Below, in pieces: positions 15,164 through 26,400 of a stretch of 56,027 bases of DNA (its first letter is position 1; every line of letters begins with the position of its first letter). Below the pieces are notes generated by a model, which was not told where the DNA came from, ran no database searches, and saw only the letters and a list, made by a program, of their open reading frames with translations. The position numbers were made by a program, and so were the translations under genes. Source of the DNA: Acidobacteriota bacterium (GTDB lineage: Bacteria > Acidobacteriota > Terriglobia > UBA7540); contig JAKAWG010000027.1 in NCBI GenBank assembly GCA_021817045.1, positions 1-56,027 on the forward strand, written 5' to 3'.

Positions 15164-17905
15164 ATGAAAAAACCAACGCCGCGCAATGGGAGCGAAAGAG
15201 GCCGCCGGAAATTCCTGAAGACCGTGGCGCTCGGCGCCGGGGCTGCAGCATGGCCGGGCGGAGCCGGAGGAAGCGTCGCCGCAACAACCCACAAGAACGC
15301 GCAGCAGAAGCCGCCGTCCGAGGAACAAATCGCGTACCCTCGCACATTCATTGGATCCAAGCGAAAGATGATTTCCTTTCCACTGGGCGGGATCGCAGCG
15401 GGAAGCATCGGCTTAGGCGGACGCGGGCAACTGCGAGACTGGCAGATCTACAACCGGCCGGATGTCGGCAACTCTCCGACTTACGCCTTTCCTGCCATAT
15501 GGGTTCGACCGGGCAGCCGACGCCCACTAGCGCGTGTGCTTGAGGCACGTATCCTGCCTCCTTACGAGGGAGCGTCGGGTCTGGGCTTTGCCAACGTGCC
15601 TGGGCTGCCGCGGCTTGACTCTTCCGTGTTTACAGGCGAGTTTCCGCTGGCGCGAGTAGATTTTGAAGATCCCGATCTCCCGGTGCGTGTGAACCTAGAG
15701 GCTTTCTCACCGTTCGTTCCGCTTCACCCTGACGATTCCGGCCTGCCGGCTGCGGTGCTGCGGTATCGTGTGTTGAACCCTGGGGCCTTGGCGGTGACGG
15801 TGTCCATCGCATTTTCCATTGATAATCCGGTGGGGAAAGAAGGCCATAACGGGGTGGATTTTACCGGGTCCTATGGCCGCGAGAACCAGTATCGAAAGGG
15901 CAACGTTCTCAACGGGCTGCTGATGCACAACCCATTTCTTGCCGTCTCGGATCCGCTGGCAGGCTCATTCGTCCTTGCCGTGCAAGGAGTAGCCGACGGC
16001 AAGCTTACTTACCTGCGCGGCTGGCCGAGCGGGCGCTGGTGGGAGAGCCCATTGCTCTTTTGGGACGACTTTTCGGAGGACGGTGAGTTGGGGCCTGAGA
16101 CCTCAACGCGCACAGCGGTGGGTGCGCTTTGCTTGCAGCGAGAGATTTTACCAGGTAGAGAAGCGGAATTCACCTTTCTCCTGGCCTGGTACTTTCCCAA
16201 TCGGACTCCCGCACGCTGCGGCTGGCAGGCACCCAAGGGCCATGAGAACGACTTGATTGGGAATTATTACTGCAGCCGCTTCCAAAGCGCCTGGCAGGTG
16301 GCGGAGTATGCGGTGGAGCACTTGCCACGCCTTGAGCGCCTCACGCGGCAGTTCGCGGCCGCGATGCGCGAGACAACACTTCCTGGTGAGGTAAAAGATG
16401 CTGCATCAGCAAACTTGTCGACGCTAGTGACGCAAACCAGCTTCCGCACTTTGGACGGTTCGTTCCACGGCCTTGAAGGCTGCAATAATCATGGCGGCTG
16501 CTGTTTCGGAAGTTGCACCCACGTTTACGCTTACGAAGCGGCGATTGAACACGTGTTCCCGCAACTTTCGCGCTCTATGCGGGAGCAGCAGTTCGGTTTT
16601 CTGACCGATGCCGAAGGTCGAATGGACTACCGCGAGCTGCTGCCTTACGGAATTGAGCATTTTGGCATTGCAACAGCCGACGGGCAGATGGCGTGCCTGA
16701 TGAAGCTCTATGTCGATTGGCGGCTTTCTGGAGACATGGAATGGCTAATCAAGTTATGGCCTGTCGCCAAACGCGCTTTGGAGTTTGCCTGGATTCCAGG
16801 CGGTTGGGACGCCAACAAAGACGGTGTGATGGAAGGCGTTCAGCACAATACCTACGACGTGGAGTTCATCGGACCGAACCCTTTGTGTGAGATATGGTAC
16901 TTGGGAGCGCTGCGGGCAGGCGAGGAAATGGCCCGAGCAGTGGGCGATACGGCTTCTGCCGGCGAGTACCGGAAGCTTTTTGAAAACGGCAGCGGCTGGG
17001 TGGATGAGCATCTCTTTAACGGCGAGTACTACATACAGAGAATTGGCTCTGTCCCCCGCAGCGAGATCGCCAAGGGGCTCATGGAGGGCGCCGGCGCCCC
17101 GGATACGGAGCATCCCACTTTTCAGATGGGCGAAGGCTGCCTGGTCGACCAGCTTGTAGGCCAGTACTACGCTCACGTCGCGGACCTCGGTTTGCTACTT
17201 GACCGCGGCCACATTCAGAGGGCGCTGCAGTCCATTTACGCTTACAACTATAAGCGCAAGCTGGCGGATCATGAATGCGTCATGCGCACCTTCGCACTCA
17301 ATGATGAAGCGGCGCTGGTGATTTGTGATTACCCGCACGGCGAGCGGCCGAGGACGCCCTTTCCTTATTTCGAGGAAGTGATGACCGGATTCGAGTATTC
17401 GGCGGCAATCTTGATGCTCTACCAGGGAATGATTCAGGAGGGTTTAGACCTGATCGCTAACATTCGCAGACGCTATGATGGAAAGCGGCGCAACCCCTGG
17501 GATGAAGCCGAATGCGGTTATCACTACGCCAGGCCCATGGCCAGTTGGGCGGGTTTGGTGGCGCTAAGCGGCTTCACCTACGACGGCGTAAGAAGGAGGG
17601 TGGAGGCCAAGCCGCGCGTCAACATCGCGCAGTTCACCTCATTCTGGTCCTCGGCGAGCGGCTGGGGATCGTTCTCACAGCGCATCGATAGGCGCGGCAC
17701 GCAAGTTGAATTCACTGTGGTATTCGGGAGCCTGCGCGTTCGCTCCGTGGCGCTCGCCGCCGCGGGAAACTCTCGAAGACTGCCAGTGGCCAAAATAGGG
17801 TCTCAGGCACTCACTCCGGTGGTGAGCCGCAACGAAGAGACCGTCATTGAGTTCCCGCAAGAAGTCACCATTCAGGCCGGCCAACAGTTGGTTTTGGTAC
17901 TTTAG
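15164..17905 (+). CDS. GH116 glycoside hydrolase (GBA2-like), Tat-exported
   Basis: 913 residues. A twin-arginine signal, RRKFLKTVALGAGAAAW, lies at the N-terminus. Residues 50-390 match the GBA2 N-terminal beta domain (SFPLGGIAAGSIGLGGRGQLRDW) and about 415-870 the (alpha/alpha)6 catalytic domain. The motif QHNTYDVEF with Asp565 corresponds to the conserved NxTYD acid/base region of GH116. Known activities are beta-glucosidase, beta-xylosidase and N-acetylglucosaminidase; which applies is unknown. The ribosome-binding site is weak. It follows the CehA/McbA-like gene by 130 bases on the same strand. Confidence 0.9.
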   Translation: MKKPTPRNGSERGRRKFLKTVALGAGAAAWPGGAGGSVAATTHKNAQQKPPSEEQIAYPRTFIGSKRKMISFPLGGIAAGSIGLGGRGQLRDWQIYNRPDVGNSPTYAFPAIWVRPGSRRPLARVLEARILPPYEGASGLGFANVPGLPRLDSSVFTGEFPLARVDFEDPDLPVRVNLEAFSPFVPLHPDDSGLPAAVLRYRVLNPGALAVTVSIAFSIDNPVGKEGHNGVDFTGSYGRENQYRKGNVLNGLLMHNPFLAVSDPLAGSFVLAVQGVADGKLTYLRGWPSGRWWESPLLFWDDFSEDGELGPETSTRTAVGALCLQREILPGREAEFTFLLAWYFPNRTPARCGWQAPKGHENDLIGNYYCSRFQSAWQVAEYAVEHLPRLERLTRQFAAAMRETTLPGEVKDAASANLSTLVTQTSFRTLDGSFHGLEGCNNHGGCCFGSCTHVYAYEAAIEHVFPQLSRSMREQQFGFLTDAEGRMDYRELLPYGIEHFGIATADGQMACLMKLYVDWRLSGDMEWLIKLWPVAKRALEFAWIPGGWDANKDGVMEGVQHNTYDVEFIGPNPLCEIWYLGALRAGEEMARAVGDTASAGEYRKLFENGSGWVDEHLFNGEYYIQRIGSVPRSEIAKGLMEGAGAPDTEHPTFQMGEGCLVDQLVGQYYAHVADLGLLLDRGHIQRALQSIYAYNYKRKLADHECVMRTFALNDEAALVICDYPHGERPRTPFPYFEEVMTGFEYSAAILMLYQGMIQEGLDLIANIRRRYDGKRRNPWDEAECGYHYARPMASWAGLVALSGFTYDGVRRRVEAKPRVNIAQFTSFWSSASGWGSFSQRIDRRGTQVEFTVVFGSLRVRSVALAAAGNSRRLPVAKIGSQALTPVVSRNEETVIEFPQEVTIQAGQQLVLVL

Positions 17906-18110
17906 CTGTTGAACATCAATTTGGATTGGACTTCCTTCTGCCGGCGGGAGTGCTCTCGAACGTCGCCAACCTCTTCAACACAAAGTAAAACGCTCCCAGA
18001 TTTTTCCGCTTCTTGACAGAGGGCGAGGGGAGTGGCACCATCAAGAAACAAGCCTACCAGGCGGGGGCGGTGATTGGCAGAGTCGCCGGCAGCTTCGCCA
18101 ACGGAACCAT

Positions 18111-18197
18111 GCCGAAGTGGCGGAATTGGCAGACGCGCTACATTCAGGGTGTAGTACCCGCAAGGGTGTGGAGGTTCGAGTCCTCTCTTCGGCACCA
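18111..18197 (+). tRNA. tRNA-Leu (anticodon CAG)
   Basis: An 87-base cloverleaf with encoded CCA. Acceptor GCCGAAG/CTTCGGC, anticodon stem CTACA/TGTAG with loop TTCAGGG (anticodon CAG), a long class II variable arm (TACCCGCAAGGGTG) and T-loop GTTCGAGTC. It closely follows the bacterial tRNA-Leu pattern. It lies between the GH116 gene and the convergent CocE-like gene; no integrase or att duplicate is seen. Confidence 0.97.
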
Positions 18198-18297
18198 AAC
18201 CTTATTTGCTCTATTTCATTACAAACATCAGAAGCCAGGCCAATTGCCGCCGCTTACTTTCAAGCATTGCTCTGCCTTTCGGCTTGGTTGCGTGCTA

Positions 18298-20043
18298 TCA
18301 CAAACCGGGTGCGGACGTCACCGGAAGCTCAAGATATGAGGCGTGGGACGGATCATGAAATACCGTTTGTTGCGCCGAGACGAATCCCGGGTCCTTCTCC
18401 GGCTGATTGCCCGTATTGGTGTTCCGCGAAAACCGCGGGAAGTTGCTGCTTGAAATCTCGAGTCGAATGCGGTCGCCTTTCCTGAACACGGTGTCGGTGT
18501 ACCCCAACTGGATAGTGTATTCATAAGCCCGGCCAGCCTGCAGGAGCTCCGGATGGACAAAAGAGCTCCGATACCGTGCGCGCAGGATGCCGTCGGTCAG
18601 ATTCATCGCAAAACCGCTTGGGGCGACGTCCACAAGCTTCGCCGTCCAATCCGTATCCCGCGCGCTACTTGAAGCAAACAGGTGGACGGTAACAGGACCG
18701 GCAACTTCAAAGTCGCTCGAAAAGGGGGCGGAAGTGTAGACAAGTACGTCGTTGCGCGCTTCGACGCTTCTTTGGTCCATCGCTCCCCAAATCGTCGGTT
18801 TGGAATTGGGTGAGTTTCCACCGCCGTGGGTGGGCACCGGATTTCCCGGATCGTAGCGATAGCGGTCAGGCGCTTCGTTGGTTGGCTTGTTCACCGAAAG
18901 CCTTCCGTCGCCGTGTAAAGTGTTGGCGTGACCGAGGCTGTGAAGAAAGTATTTCACACGGATGTTGGAGGGCGGCCAATTCTGCTCAGCTTTCCAAGCG
19001 TTTTGGCCCAAAACGAAGACTTCGATCCTAGGGTCGTTCTCGGCCCCATTCTTGATGCCGCGGATGTAATAATCGAGCCAGCGTATTTCTTTCGCTCTCA
19101 GATCAACGGCCGAATGAGGAGCGAAATTTACCTTGCCAATTTGCGGACCGAACGCACCGTGGCCCCAGGGCCCTTCGACCCATCGCAAGGCGGAGCGGGC
19201 CCGGGGCGGCGACTTCCAGGCGATGTTCATGAAGTTGTCAATCGTGCCCGGCTGGAAAATGTCATACCACCCTCCATAGAGAAAGATCGGGATGTCGAGG
19301 CTGGGAAAGATGTTTCGCCAACTCTCTTTTTGCCAGTAGGCATCCCGCGTAGGGTGGTTGATCCAGTCGCGGTAGAATTGCGGTTGGAAACCGGCGGGTG
19401 CGATCGATGCGACCGGCAGCGACCATATCAACTTAGGCCACGGAATCAAGCTCATTCGGGAGGTTAGAACATGGTATCCCATCGCTGCGGCGAAGGTAAG
19501 CAATCCGAGCTTGAAGGCGCCTCCCTGATAAACAGTGTTTCCATACAAATCTGAAGGCGCAAAGCCCACAATCATTCCTGCAAGAGCCGGGTTGCGCTGG
19601 GTGGTTGCCAGCCATTGATCCATTCCGTTGTAAGAAGCACCGATCGTCACGACCTTGCCGTCGCACCAGGGTTGCTTAGCGGCCCACGCGATGGTATCGG
19701 CCCCGTCGTCAGCTTCGTCGAGGAACGGGTACCATGTGCCCCCGGAATCGTAGCGACCGCGCGTATCCTCGACGACCATTGCGTAGCCGTGTTGCGCAAA
19801 GTAAATTCCTTCTTTCTGATTACCTTCCTTCCCGTAAGGAGTTCGTTCCAGTAACACCGGGTAGCGTCCATTCGGGCCCGGCAAATAGACGTCTGCCGCC
19901 AGATTAACGCCGTCCCGCATCGGGACGGAGACATCCAAAAGCCACCGCACCTGGCGGCGAGACGTCTGGCAGAACGAGGGCAGGGCTGTCAACCAGAGCA
20001 CGATGACCAGCCCAGACCCTATGGTCGGTCGGTGTCTTTTCAT
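18298..20043 (-). CDS. CocE/NonD (S15-type) alpha/beta hydrolase, exported
   Basis: 581 residues from ATG 20043; this start overlaps the TGA of the upstream phosphoesterase gene (ATGA at 20040-20043), so translation is probably coupled. A signal peptide ends near residue 26. The N-terminal domain [19 protein letters not shown] with nucleophile motif GASYNGM (Ser137) and the later [10 protein letters not shown] region are typical of the X-Pro dipeptidyl-peptidase/cocaine esterase family. The C-terminal jelly-roll domain spans about residues 390-570. Known reactions are ester, amide and beta-lactam hydrolysis. The substrate is unknown. Confidence 0.88.
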   Translation of the reverse strand: MKRHRPTIGSGLVIVLWLTALPSFCQTSRRQVRWLLDVSVPMRDGVNLAADVYLPGPNGRYPVLLERTPYGKEGNQKEGIYFAQHGYAMVVEDTRGRYDSGGTWYPFLDEADDGADTIAWAAKQPWCDGKVVTIGASYNGMDQWLATTQRNPALAGMIVGFAPSDLYGNTVYQGGAFKLGLLTFAAAMGYHVLTSRMSLIPWPKLIWSLPVASIAPAGFQPQFYRDWINHPTRDAYWQKESWRNIFPSLDIPIFLYGGWYDIFQPGTIDNFMNIAWKSPPRARSALRWVEGPWGHGAFGPQIGKVNFAPHSAVDLRAKEIRWLDYYIRGIKNGAENDPRIEVFVLGQNAWKAEQNWPPSNIRVKYFLHSLGHANTLHGDGRLSVNKPTNEAPDRYRYDPGNPVPTHGGGNSPNSKPTIWGAMDQRSVEARNDVLVYTSAPFSSDFEVAGPVTVHLFASSSARDTDWTAKLVDVAPSGFAMNLTDGILRARYRSSFVHPELLQAGRAYEYTIQLGYTDTVFRKGDRIRLEISSSNFPRFSRNTNTGNQPEKDPGFVSAQQTVFHDPSHASYLELPVTSAPGL

Positions 20044-21467
20044 GGATACGGCGGCTTCTTCTCCTGCGGCCTCACCGGTGCGGGCGGTCCACCCATTGGA
20101 GAGGGGTGGCCTGTCGGGGGCGGATAGTTCAGGAGGAATGTTCCGATATCGGGGACGGAGTTTGGAATGTACACTCTTGGTCGATAAGCGCACAACTGAG
20201 GCCAAGTGGGCGCCGCCGGTAAATTCGCCGGAACAGGAATCACGAGTGGCGAGGTCGGCGACTGCTCAAAGTTGAAGCAGTCGAACATGGGGTCCGCTCG
20301 GCCGTCCCGAGCCGTCAAATGGCTGAGACCGAAGCGCAACTCGATGAATCTGAGCATCGAGGTGAAATCGTAAGTCTGATGCGATATATAGCCGGGTTTC
20401 GCAAAGGGTGAGATCACTATCGTCGGAACGCGAGGCCCGTAACCGTAGGCGTCCACGACTGGCGGAGGAACATGGTCATAGAAACCGCCGTAATCGTCCC
20501 AGGTCAGGAAAACCACTGTGTCCTTCCACGCTGAGCTCTTCATCAGTGCATTGAGCAAGCGCGTTACGTACCACATGCCTTCCCAAGGAGGTTCGGAAGG
20601 GTGTTCGCTGTCCACAAACAGAGGAATAATCCAGGAGACTTCAGGCAAAGTCCCGGCGCGGAGGTCCTGGAAGTATTCGTCAAGCGAAACCAGGTGCGCC
20701 ATGTCGGCAGGGTTATCTCGTATCGCCTTGAAGCCCGGCAACGGATTCCAAAGCGAGTAACGCTTAGGGTCCGCATTACCAAAAGTGTTCTGTTGTCCGG
20801 GAATCCGATTCACGGGCTTTGTCTCCACGTAGTACTTCCAGGAAACCTTCGCCTGCGTGAAAAGGTTCACCATCGTGGGAAAGCTGTAGCCGCCGGTCGT
20901 GTCGAGGAAATCATCAATTTCCTCGATTGAAAACTCGTTGTTGATTACACCGCCCGACTGGGCCGCGACTGTGAAAAGGTGATTCGGACCGCTTGGGCCT
21001 AGGAGCGATGAAAAGAACCGGTCGCAAAGCGTGAAGTGCTTCGCGTACGCCCAATAATTGGGAATATCGCGCTGGTCGTAGTAGCCCATCGTAAACGGAG
21101 TACCTTCCGCCCAGACAAACCCGTCCATCGCACCGTGGTCGTAAGCAGCGTGGGCAATCACCCAGCGATGAGCCAGGTCACAGGAAGGCATGTCTTTGGG
21201 CATGTGAAATGGAGCAATGCAGCGCTTAGAGCCAGGAAGTACCGGAGAGCAGGTTCCAGGCGGAAGTCCGTCGGCCCCGGGAAATGTCCCAAAATAGTTG
21301 TCAAAGGAGCGGTTCTCCTGAATGATCCACACTATGTGTTTAACTTTGTTGAGTCCTGCGGGTGGATGCATCGACGGATGCGAAAACTGCGGCGCTGGAG
21401 CCGCTAGCGCGCTTCCGACGCTTGCAAGACTGAACACAGCCAGAGCCATTGCAGCAAGTTTCTTCAT
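20040..21467 (-). CDS. Phospholipase C/acid phosphatase-type phosphoesterase
   Basis: 475 residues from ATG 21467 with AGGAGGG upstream; an upstream TTG frame is less likely. Signal peptide about 1-23. [18 protein letters not shown] (43-60) is the hallmark of the PF04185 phosphoesterase family, in which the Glu-Asn pair binds metal. Further family motifs are [26 protein letters not shown] and [12 protein letters not shown]. Relatives cleave phospholipids or phosphate esters outside the cytoplasm. The gene is coupled to the CocE-like gene, so the pair may scavenge ester-linked nutrients (inference). Confidence 0.9.
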   Translation of the reverse strand: MKKLAAMALAVFSLASVGSALAAPAPQFSHPSMHPPAGLNKVKHIVWIIQENRSFDNYFGTFPGADGLPPGTCSPVLPGSKRCIAPFHMPKDMPSCDLAHRWVIAHAAYDHGAMDGFVWAEGTPFTMGYYDQRDIPNYWAYAKHFTLCDRFFSSLLGPSGPNHLFTVAAQSGGVINNEFSIEEIDDFLDTTGGYSFPTMVNLFTQAKVSWKYYVETKPVNRIPGQQNTFGNADPKRYSLWNPLPGFKAIRDNPADMAHLVSLDEYFQDLRAGTLPEVSWIIPLFVDSEHPSEPPWEGMWYVTRLLNALMKSSAWKDTVVFLTWDDYGGFYDHVPPPVVDAYGYGPRVPTIVISPFAKPGYISHQTYDFTSMLRFIELRFGLSHLTARDGRADPMFDCFNFEQSPTSPLVIPVPANLPAAPTWPQLCAYRPRVYIPNSVPDIGTFLLNYPPPTGHPSPMGGPPAPVRPQEKKPPYP

Positions 21468-21546
21468 CACTTCCCTCCTGGTCAAAAAAACTTGTGCTTT
21501 CAGAAATGCTTGTTTGAGAACGAGCCCATATACTGGCGATTACTTT

Positions 21547-21681
21547 TCAGATGGCATGCGGCTTAGGAAAGCCGGTGACCTTAATGGAATATACCTTCTC
21601 CGTGTTCAGCCCTTCCACACCACCCACCGCCAGCTTCAATTTCACGAAAGATATGCTGCGCCAGCGGTTGTTCGAAAGCAT
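21547..21681 (-). other. Possible 44-residue remnant reading frame
   Basis: On the minus strand an ATG at 21681 opens a protein-like frame (SFVKLKLAVGGVEGL...VYSIKVTGFPKP) ending at TGA 21547. It has no good ribosome-binding site and starts 3 bases beyond the broken CehA/McbA gene. It may be the C-terminal end of a deleted gene. No family is recognised. Confidence 0.2.
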
Positions 21682-21684
21682 TCC

Positions 21685-23323
21685 TCAGTGCGGTATTCCA
21701 TACTCATGCATTCTGCGATGCAATACGGCTCGCGCATCCGCGAAAGTCTTGCGGATTTTAGCGAATCTTTCCTCATCAGGCCGGACGGCCAACGTTTCGA
21801 GATACGTCTGGGCGCCCTCAATCAGCTCCAGGAAATAGGTGGCCACCGGCAGCGAGAACGCTTCTTCACCGGGAACGCGCAAGTACGCTGGCGAGGTGTG
21901 GGCCGCAATCTTAAACTTCCAGTTCGTCACCGGGCCGAGGCGCGATGAACAGCGCGCCGCAAGCCATCCTGGCCCTGAGACCTGAACCTTCGCCGCGAGG
22001 GTCAGCGCCCGCGCTCCGGCCGGCTCTTCGCGGGAAGCGACGGCGTGGCCGTTGAAAACAACCTCCAACAGATGAACCGGAACAAACGATTGGACCTTGG
22101 CAGAAACCTCCACGGTTCCGCCTTTCCTGTCCATGACAATTTCTTCGCCGGGTGAGCGATCCTCGGCGGAGAAAAATAACAGCGGCCCGGTAGTCACAAA
22201 CGTATTTCCCTTTCGAACCGCGGCCGCCCAGTTGGCGAAAGTGAATTCGTCCCTGCCTATAAACGCATAGACGCGGTTGACGCCGGAAGCCATATAGGCT
22301 CCCATCTTGTCAGTGCCCGCCACGGCGGGCAGCCGGTATCCACAGTTCAGATTCGGGCTGAAAGGCCGGAGGAACAAAGGTGCGCGCGATCACGCCGAGA
22401 TCGAGATCAAGCTGCCAACGGTTTTGAGGTTCGCTTGTCGGTTTCGGCAACGTGATCCTAAATAAAGACAGCTTCTCGCGCCGTAGCGGGTACTCGGGCC
22501 GGTGGAAAAGGCTCAAACCGCAAACGATCCAAGGATCATCGGCCAAAGGTTCCAGCCGGATCGTTTCAATCGTCTTGGCCGGTTCGGGAGTACTTAAAGC
22601 GCATACCCATACCCACCCAAGGCCATGTCCTCCCGAAGCGTCGCCTCCGACGCCGATCTGGAGGGCACCCCACCAGGTCCCGTGAGGCAATGGGTCGGTG
22701 ATTTTAGTGGGATGGAATTTCTCGGGTTTCAATGCGGCGTAGCAATCGTGACCCCAAGGCTCCGAAGGGGAAGAGGTTTCGTAACGCCGCCGGATGAGCA
22801 GATCATGCCGGGCTCCATCCTGGTAAGTCAGCACAACCTTCCCGAGATGTTGTCCCACTTTCTCGAAGACATCCTTCCCGGGCGGCGGCGTCTCGTTCTC
22901 GTCCCAGTCGCAAAAAGACGCCAAACAGATGTAGTGAGCGTTGCGCCCGAGTGGAATTTCGATGCCCTGAGACGACCAGGGGTGCTCTTTCAAGCTCAAA
23001 GCAACCCAGGATTTCTGCTCTACATCTTGGTCGCCCAACAAAAAGGGTATTCCCTGTAAGCGGCGTTTGCCGCCCAGCACGCGGATGAGACCATCTTGTC
23101 GCGACGCGCCTCCCAGACCTTTGGCACGTGCCTTCGGTCCAAACTGGCGGGATGAAACATTGAAATAATCCGCTAAGGATACAGGAGTGAACTTCTCATC
23201 CGGCTGTTTTTCCAAAGGCGCCGGGTGAGAAGCCGGTGCCGCCGGGGCACCCATTGCAAGCTTGGTGAGCGTCGGACCCGCGCCACATCCCGCAAGAAAC
23301 TGCCGCCTGGAGTATCGCGCCAT
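21685..23323 (-). pseudogene. CehA/McbA-type metallohydrolase, broken by internal deletion and frame change
   Basis: The first part (23323 to about 22370) has a Tat signal, SRRQFLAGCGAG, and about 320 residues of beta-rich sequence ending ...ARTFVPPAFQPE, then runs into a stop at 22310. The second part, in another frame (22377 to 21685), begins with LNCGYRLPAVAGTDKMGAYM and continues FVTTGPLLFFSA, which matches the C-terminal half of the intact relative at 13441. The intervening segment that should carry the SGDLHxH metal site is missing. The gene has therefore probably lost about 200 residues and its frame at the same place, and cannot make an active enzyme. Confidence 0.7.
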
Positions 23324-23461
23324 CGTTGCCTTGGTATGCTACGGGAGGACTGCAAAATAACGCGACCGCTGACGCTGAGTCCGTCACCAAGCGCCACGAA
23401 ATGGCCGTCCTCTTAGACCTGGAGGCCGAAGACGCCGGAAGGCGATGATCGAATCGTCTGT

Positions 23462-26400
23462 CTAAAACTGGTACCTCAGAGCGAATTCGACAATGCGCGG
23501 ATCCCTGGCGCTGGTGATGCGGCCAAAATTCCCCGCCCCGAAGGTGGTCTGAACCCCGCTAAAATTGGCCCGATTAAATATGTTGAAAAGCTCGGCTCGG
23601 AATTGGAATGTGTGGCGCTCTTTGATTCGAAAATCCTTGTAAAACGCCATGTCGAAGTCAACCACCCCTGGACCGTAGATGCTTCCAGGCGCGGCATTGC
23701 CAAAGTACCCAGGAAGCGGGGCTGCAAAGGCGCCGGTGTTGAACCATTCCGCTACTGTTTGGGGTCCAGTGATTGCGCTTCCCACGCGGTTGGGACGTGT
23801 GGCCAACCCCTGGTGCGCGACACTCAGGCCAGGATCAAGAGGGAAACCGTCCTGGATGGTGGTGATGTCGGAATACTGCCAACCCGAAAGCGCCAGCCGC
23901 TTCAGCCCTGCAGCATTGCGGTACCAAGGCAAACTCCAGATGGCGCTGACCGTAAAGATTTGGGGTGGAGTCAGATTTGAAGTACCGTAATCGAGTCCGG
24001 GGTTGTACACATCCTGAGTGGTGCTCGCGTTATTGAAGAGGGCGTAGCCCCGGGTTTCCGTCAGGCCGTGTTCCCACGTGTAGGCTACGGAAAGGAACAA
24101 GTTGTGGCCTACCGGGTGACGCACGTCCACCTCGAGAGCATTCCAATACGCATTAAATCCGCTGGTATCGCTGGGAATGCCCGCATAGCCCAGGTACGGA
24201 CTGTAAAGGTTGTTGAAGACCGTTCCCGTATTAATAATTGGGTTGAAATCGTAGGGTGCGTCGGGCAGAGGCTGATTGATGTTCTCAATCCCATTCCCGT
24301 GACGAACAATATTCCCGGCGCCAGTGACCGAGCCGAACCAATTCCCCGCAAATTGATGCTGGAGGCTCAAGCTATAAGTTTGCACTTGCGAGTACTGTAC
24401 GTTTTCAGCTTGGCTATTTAGAGAAGGAGCGGCAAGAGGTTTCTCTGCGGCCCCGATTGGGTTAGGGAAACTGGGGGTAACCAGGTTGACGGACTTGATG
24501 AGGGGCGGGTTGACTGCGCAACCGTTCAGGCAAAATGCTTGGATCGGCGAGGCTTGATAGGCTATTCCATAGCCCCCGCGCAACGCCGTTTTGCCGTTTC
24601 CAAAAACATCCCAAGCAAAGCCGACGGAGGGCCCCCAGTACCATTGGTGTACTGTCGTGAAGTTTAAGGGAACTCCATTTACTCCGTTGTAAATCAGGCC
24701 ATTCAGAGGATTGTAGCTGGCGGTCGGCGTAATCGTCCCGTTTGTATTAACGACGGGAGCCTGGGAGAGAACGTAAGTCGAAGGGTCGAAAATCCCGGCA
24801 TACCCTTTCTGGTCGTGCCCTGCCGGCATATAGGAGACGCGAATCCCGGCGGTTAGCGTCAGACGGCGTCTCGCCCGCCAACTATCCTGAAAGTAAGGCG
24901 AAACAATCCGATAATGGGCGTAAAAGCGGGGCTCCGAGCTGGTTTGACTGAAAGAAGCTGCGTCGCCAATAAGGAAATCAGCCAGCGCGTTGCCTGTGAA
25001 CTGGCCGGTGAAGCTCCAGAGGCCGTTGCTTGCGGCGAATGAGTTTTGACGTTTGGTTCCCAGCACAAGATTGAGCCCCGATTGGAAAAAGTGGTGGCCG
25101 CGCAGCAGGCTCCAGTTATCGACAAACGAGTCTTCCAAATCGCTTGCATGAAACAGTGGATACCCGGTGGAGTCGCCAAGGGTGGGCCAGCCTTGCGAGA
25201 GATTGATTTGCGGCAGCCGTTCCGAAAGAAACCCGCTGAAAGGGAGAGTTTCTTTGAATGCAGGAACCTGGCTTTGCAGCCAAATCCCCGCCACCTCAGG
25301 GCTTACGACGTAGTTATTCATGGAGATACCGGCGGTATTCACCATGGAAGACGAAATCATCGTCGTCAATTGAAGTTGCGCCAATTGATTCTGTGTTAAG
25401 TAAACGGTCGTGCTCGTCGGGAAAGGCGCACCGGTGTAATTGTTGTACGGCTGATTACTGGCTTGTCTATCGTCAAGATATTCTGCCGTCAGCCGCCACT
25501 TTTTAGTGATGTTTTGATTCACCTTAATCTCGTCATCGCGCGTATCGTTGATCACAGGAGTCAGATTCAGGAAATTATCAAAGCCGCCAGCCGGATTGTT
25601 CGGCAAGGACGCCATAGCATTGAGCACCGCCAGTGAATTGGGGTTGAGCATCGAGCTAGGGATCGTATTGTTCGCGAAGGGTTGGCCCGTCGCGGGGTTC
25701 TTAATCGTCGAGGCGAAAGGATCGCTCGTAGGAAACGCGCCATTGCGCATCGCCGGGGTAGGAGTGGCGCCAACCTGGTTTGACCCGATGTCCTGCCGGG
25801 TCCATTGCTGGCTCCAGAAGAAGAACGTCTTCTGCTTCTTCGTATTGTAATGATGCGGGATGTACAAGGGCCCGCCCAGGGTATAACCGAAAATGTTTTG
25901 TTTGAGCGGAGGAACGGTTGGGGTAAAGAAATTCCGGGCATTGAGTGCGTCGTTGCGCAAATATTCGAAAGCCGCGCCATGGTACGTATCTGACCCGCTC
26001 CGCGTATGAATCATCATCACATTAGCCCCAAACAAGTTGTATTCCACGCTGTAGTTGTTCTGCAGCACGCGTGCTTCCTGAATGGTGTCCGGGTTCGGCG
26101 TGATCGTGGTCTGGCTGAAGTTGCCCGTATTCATGTCCCATATTCCATCCACGGTAAAGAGGGTGCCGCTGTTTCCCATGCCATTGACGGAAATTACGTT
26201 GCTGGTCAGGAACCCGCCCTGGTTGAGCGCCGTATCTGGACTTAGATTTGTAACGCCCGGCATCAGCGCCGAAAGCGACTGGTAGTTGCGCCCGTTGAGC
26301 GGCAGCGTGACCACCTGATGCTCCGAGACCACGCTTGAAACTTCCGAGGAAGTCGTTTGTACCTGCGCCGCGCTCGCGGCCACAGTGACTCGCGTCGATA

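Noticed and set aside
18111-18197. tRNA-Leu as integration site of a genomic island
   Set aside because: No integrase and no duplicate of the tRNA 3' end was seen in the window.
18013-18485. Open frames across and next to the tRNA-Leu gene
   Set aside because: They overlap the tRNA and the minus-strand CocE-like gene and have no family features.
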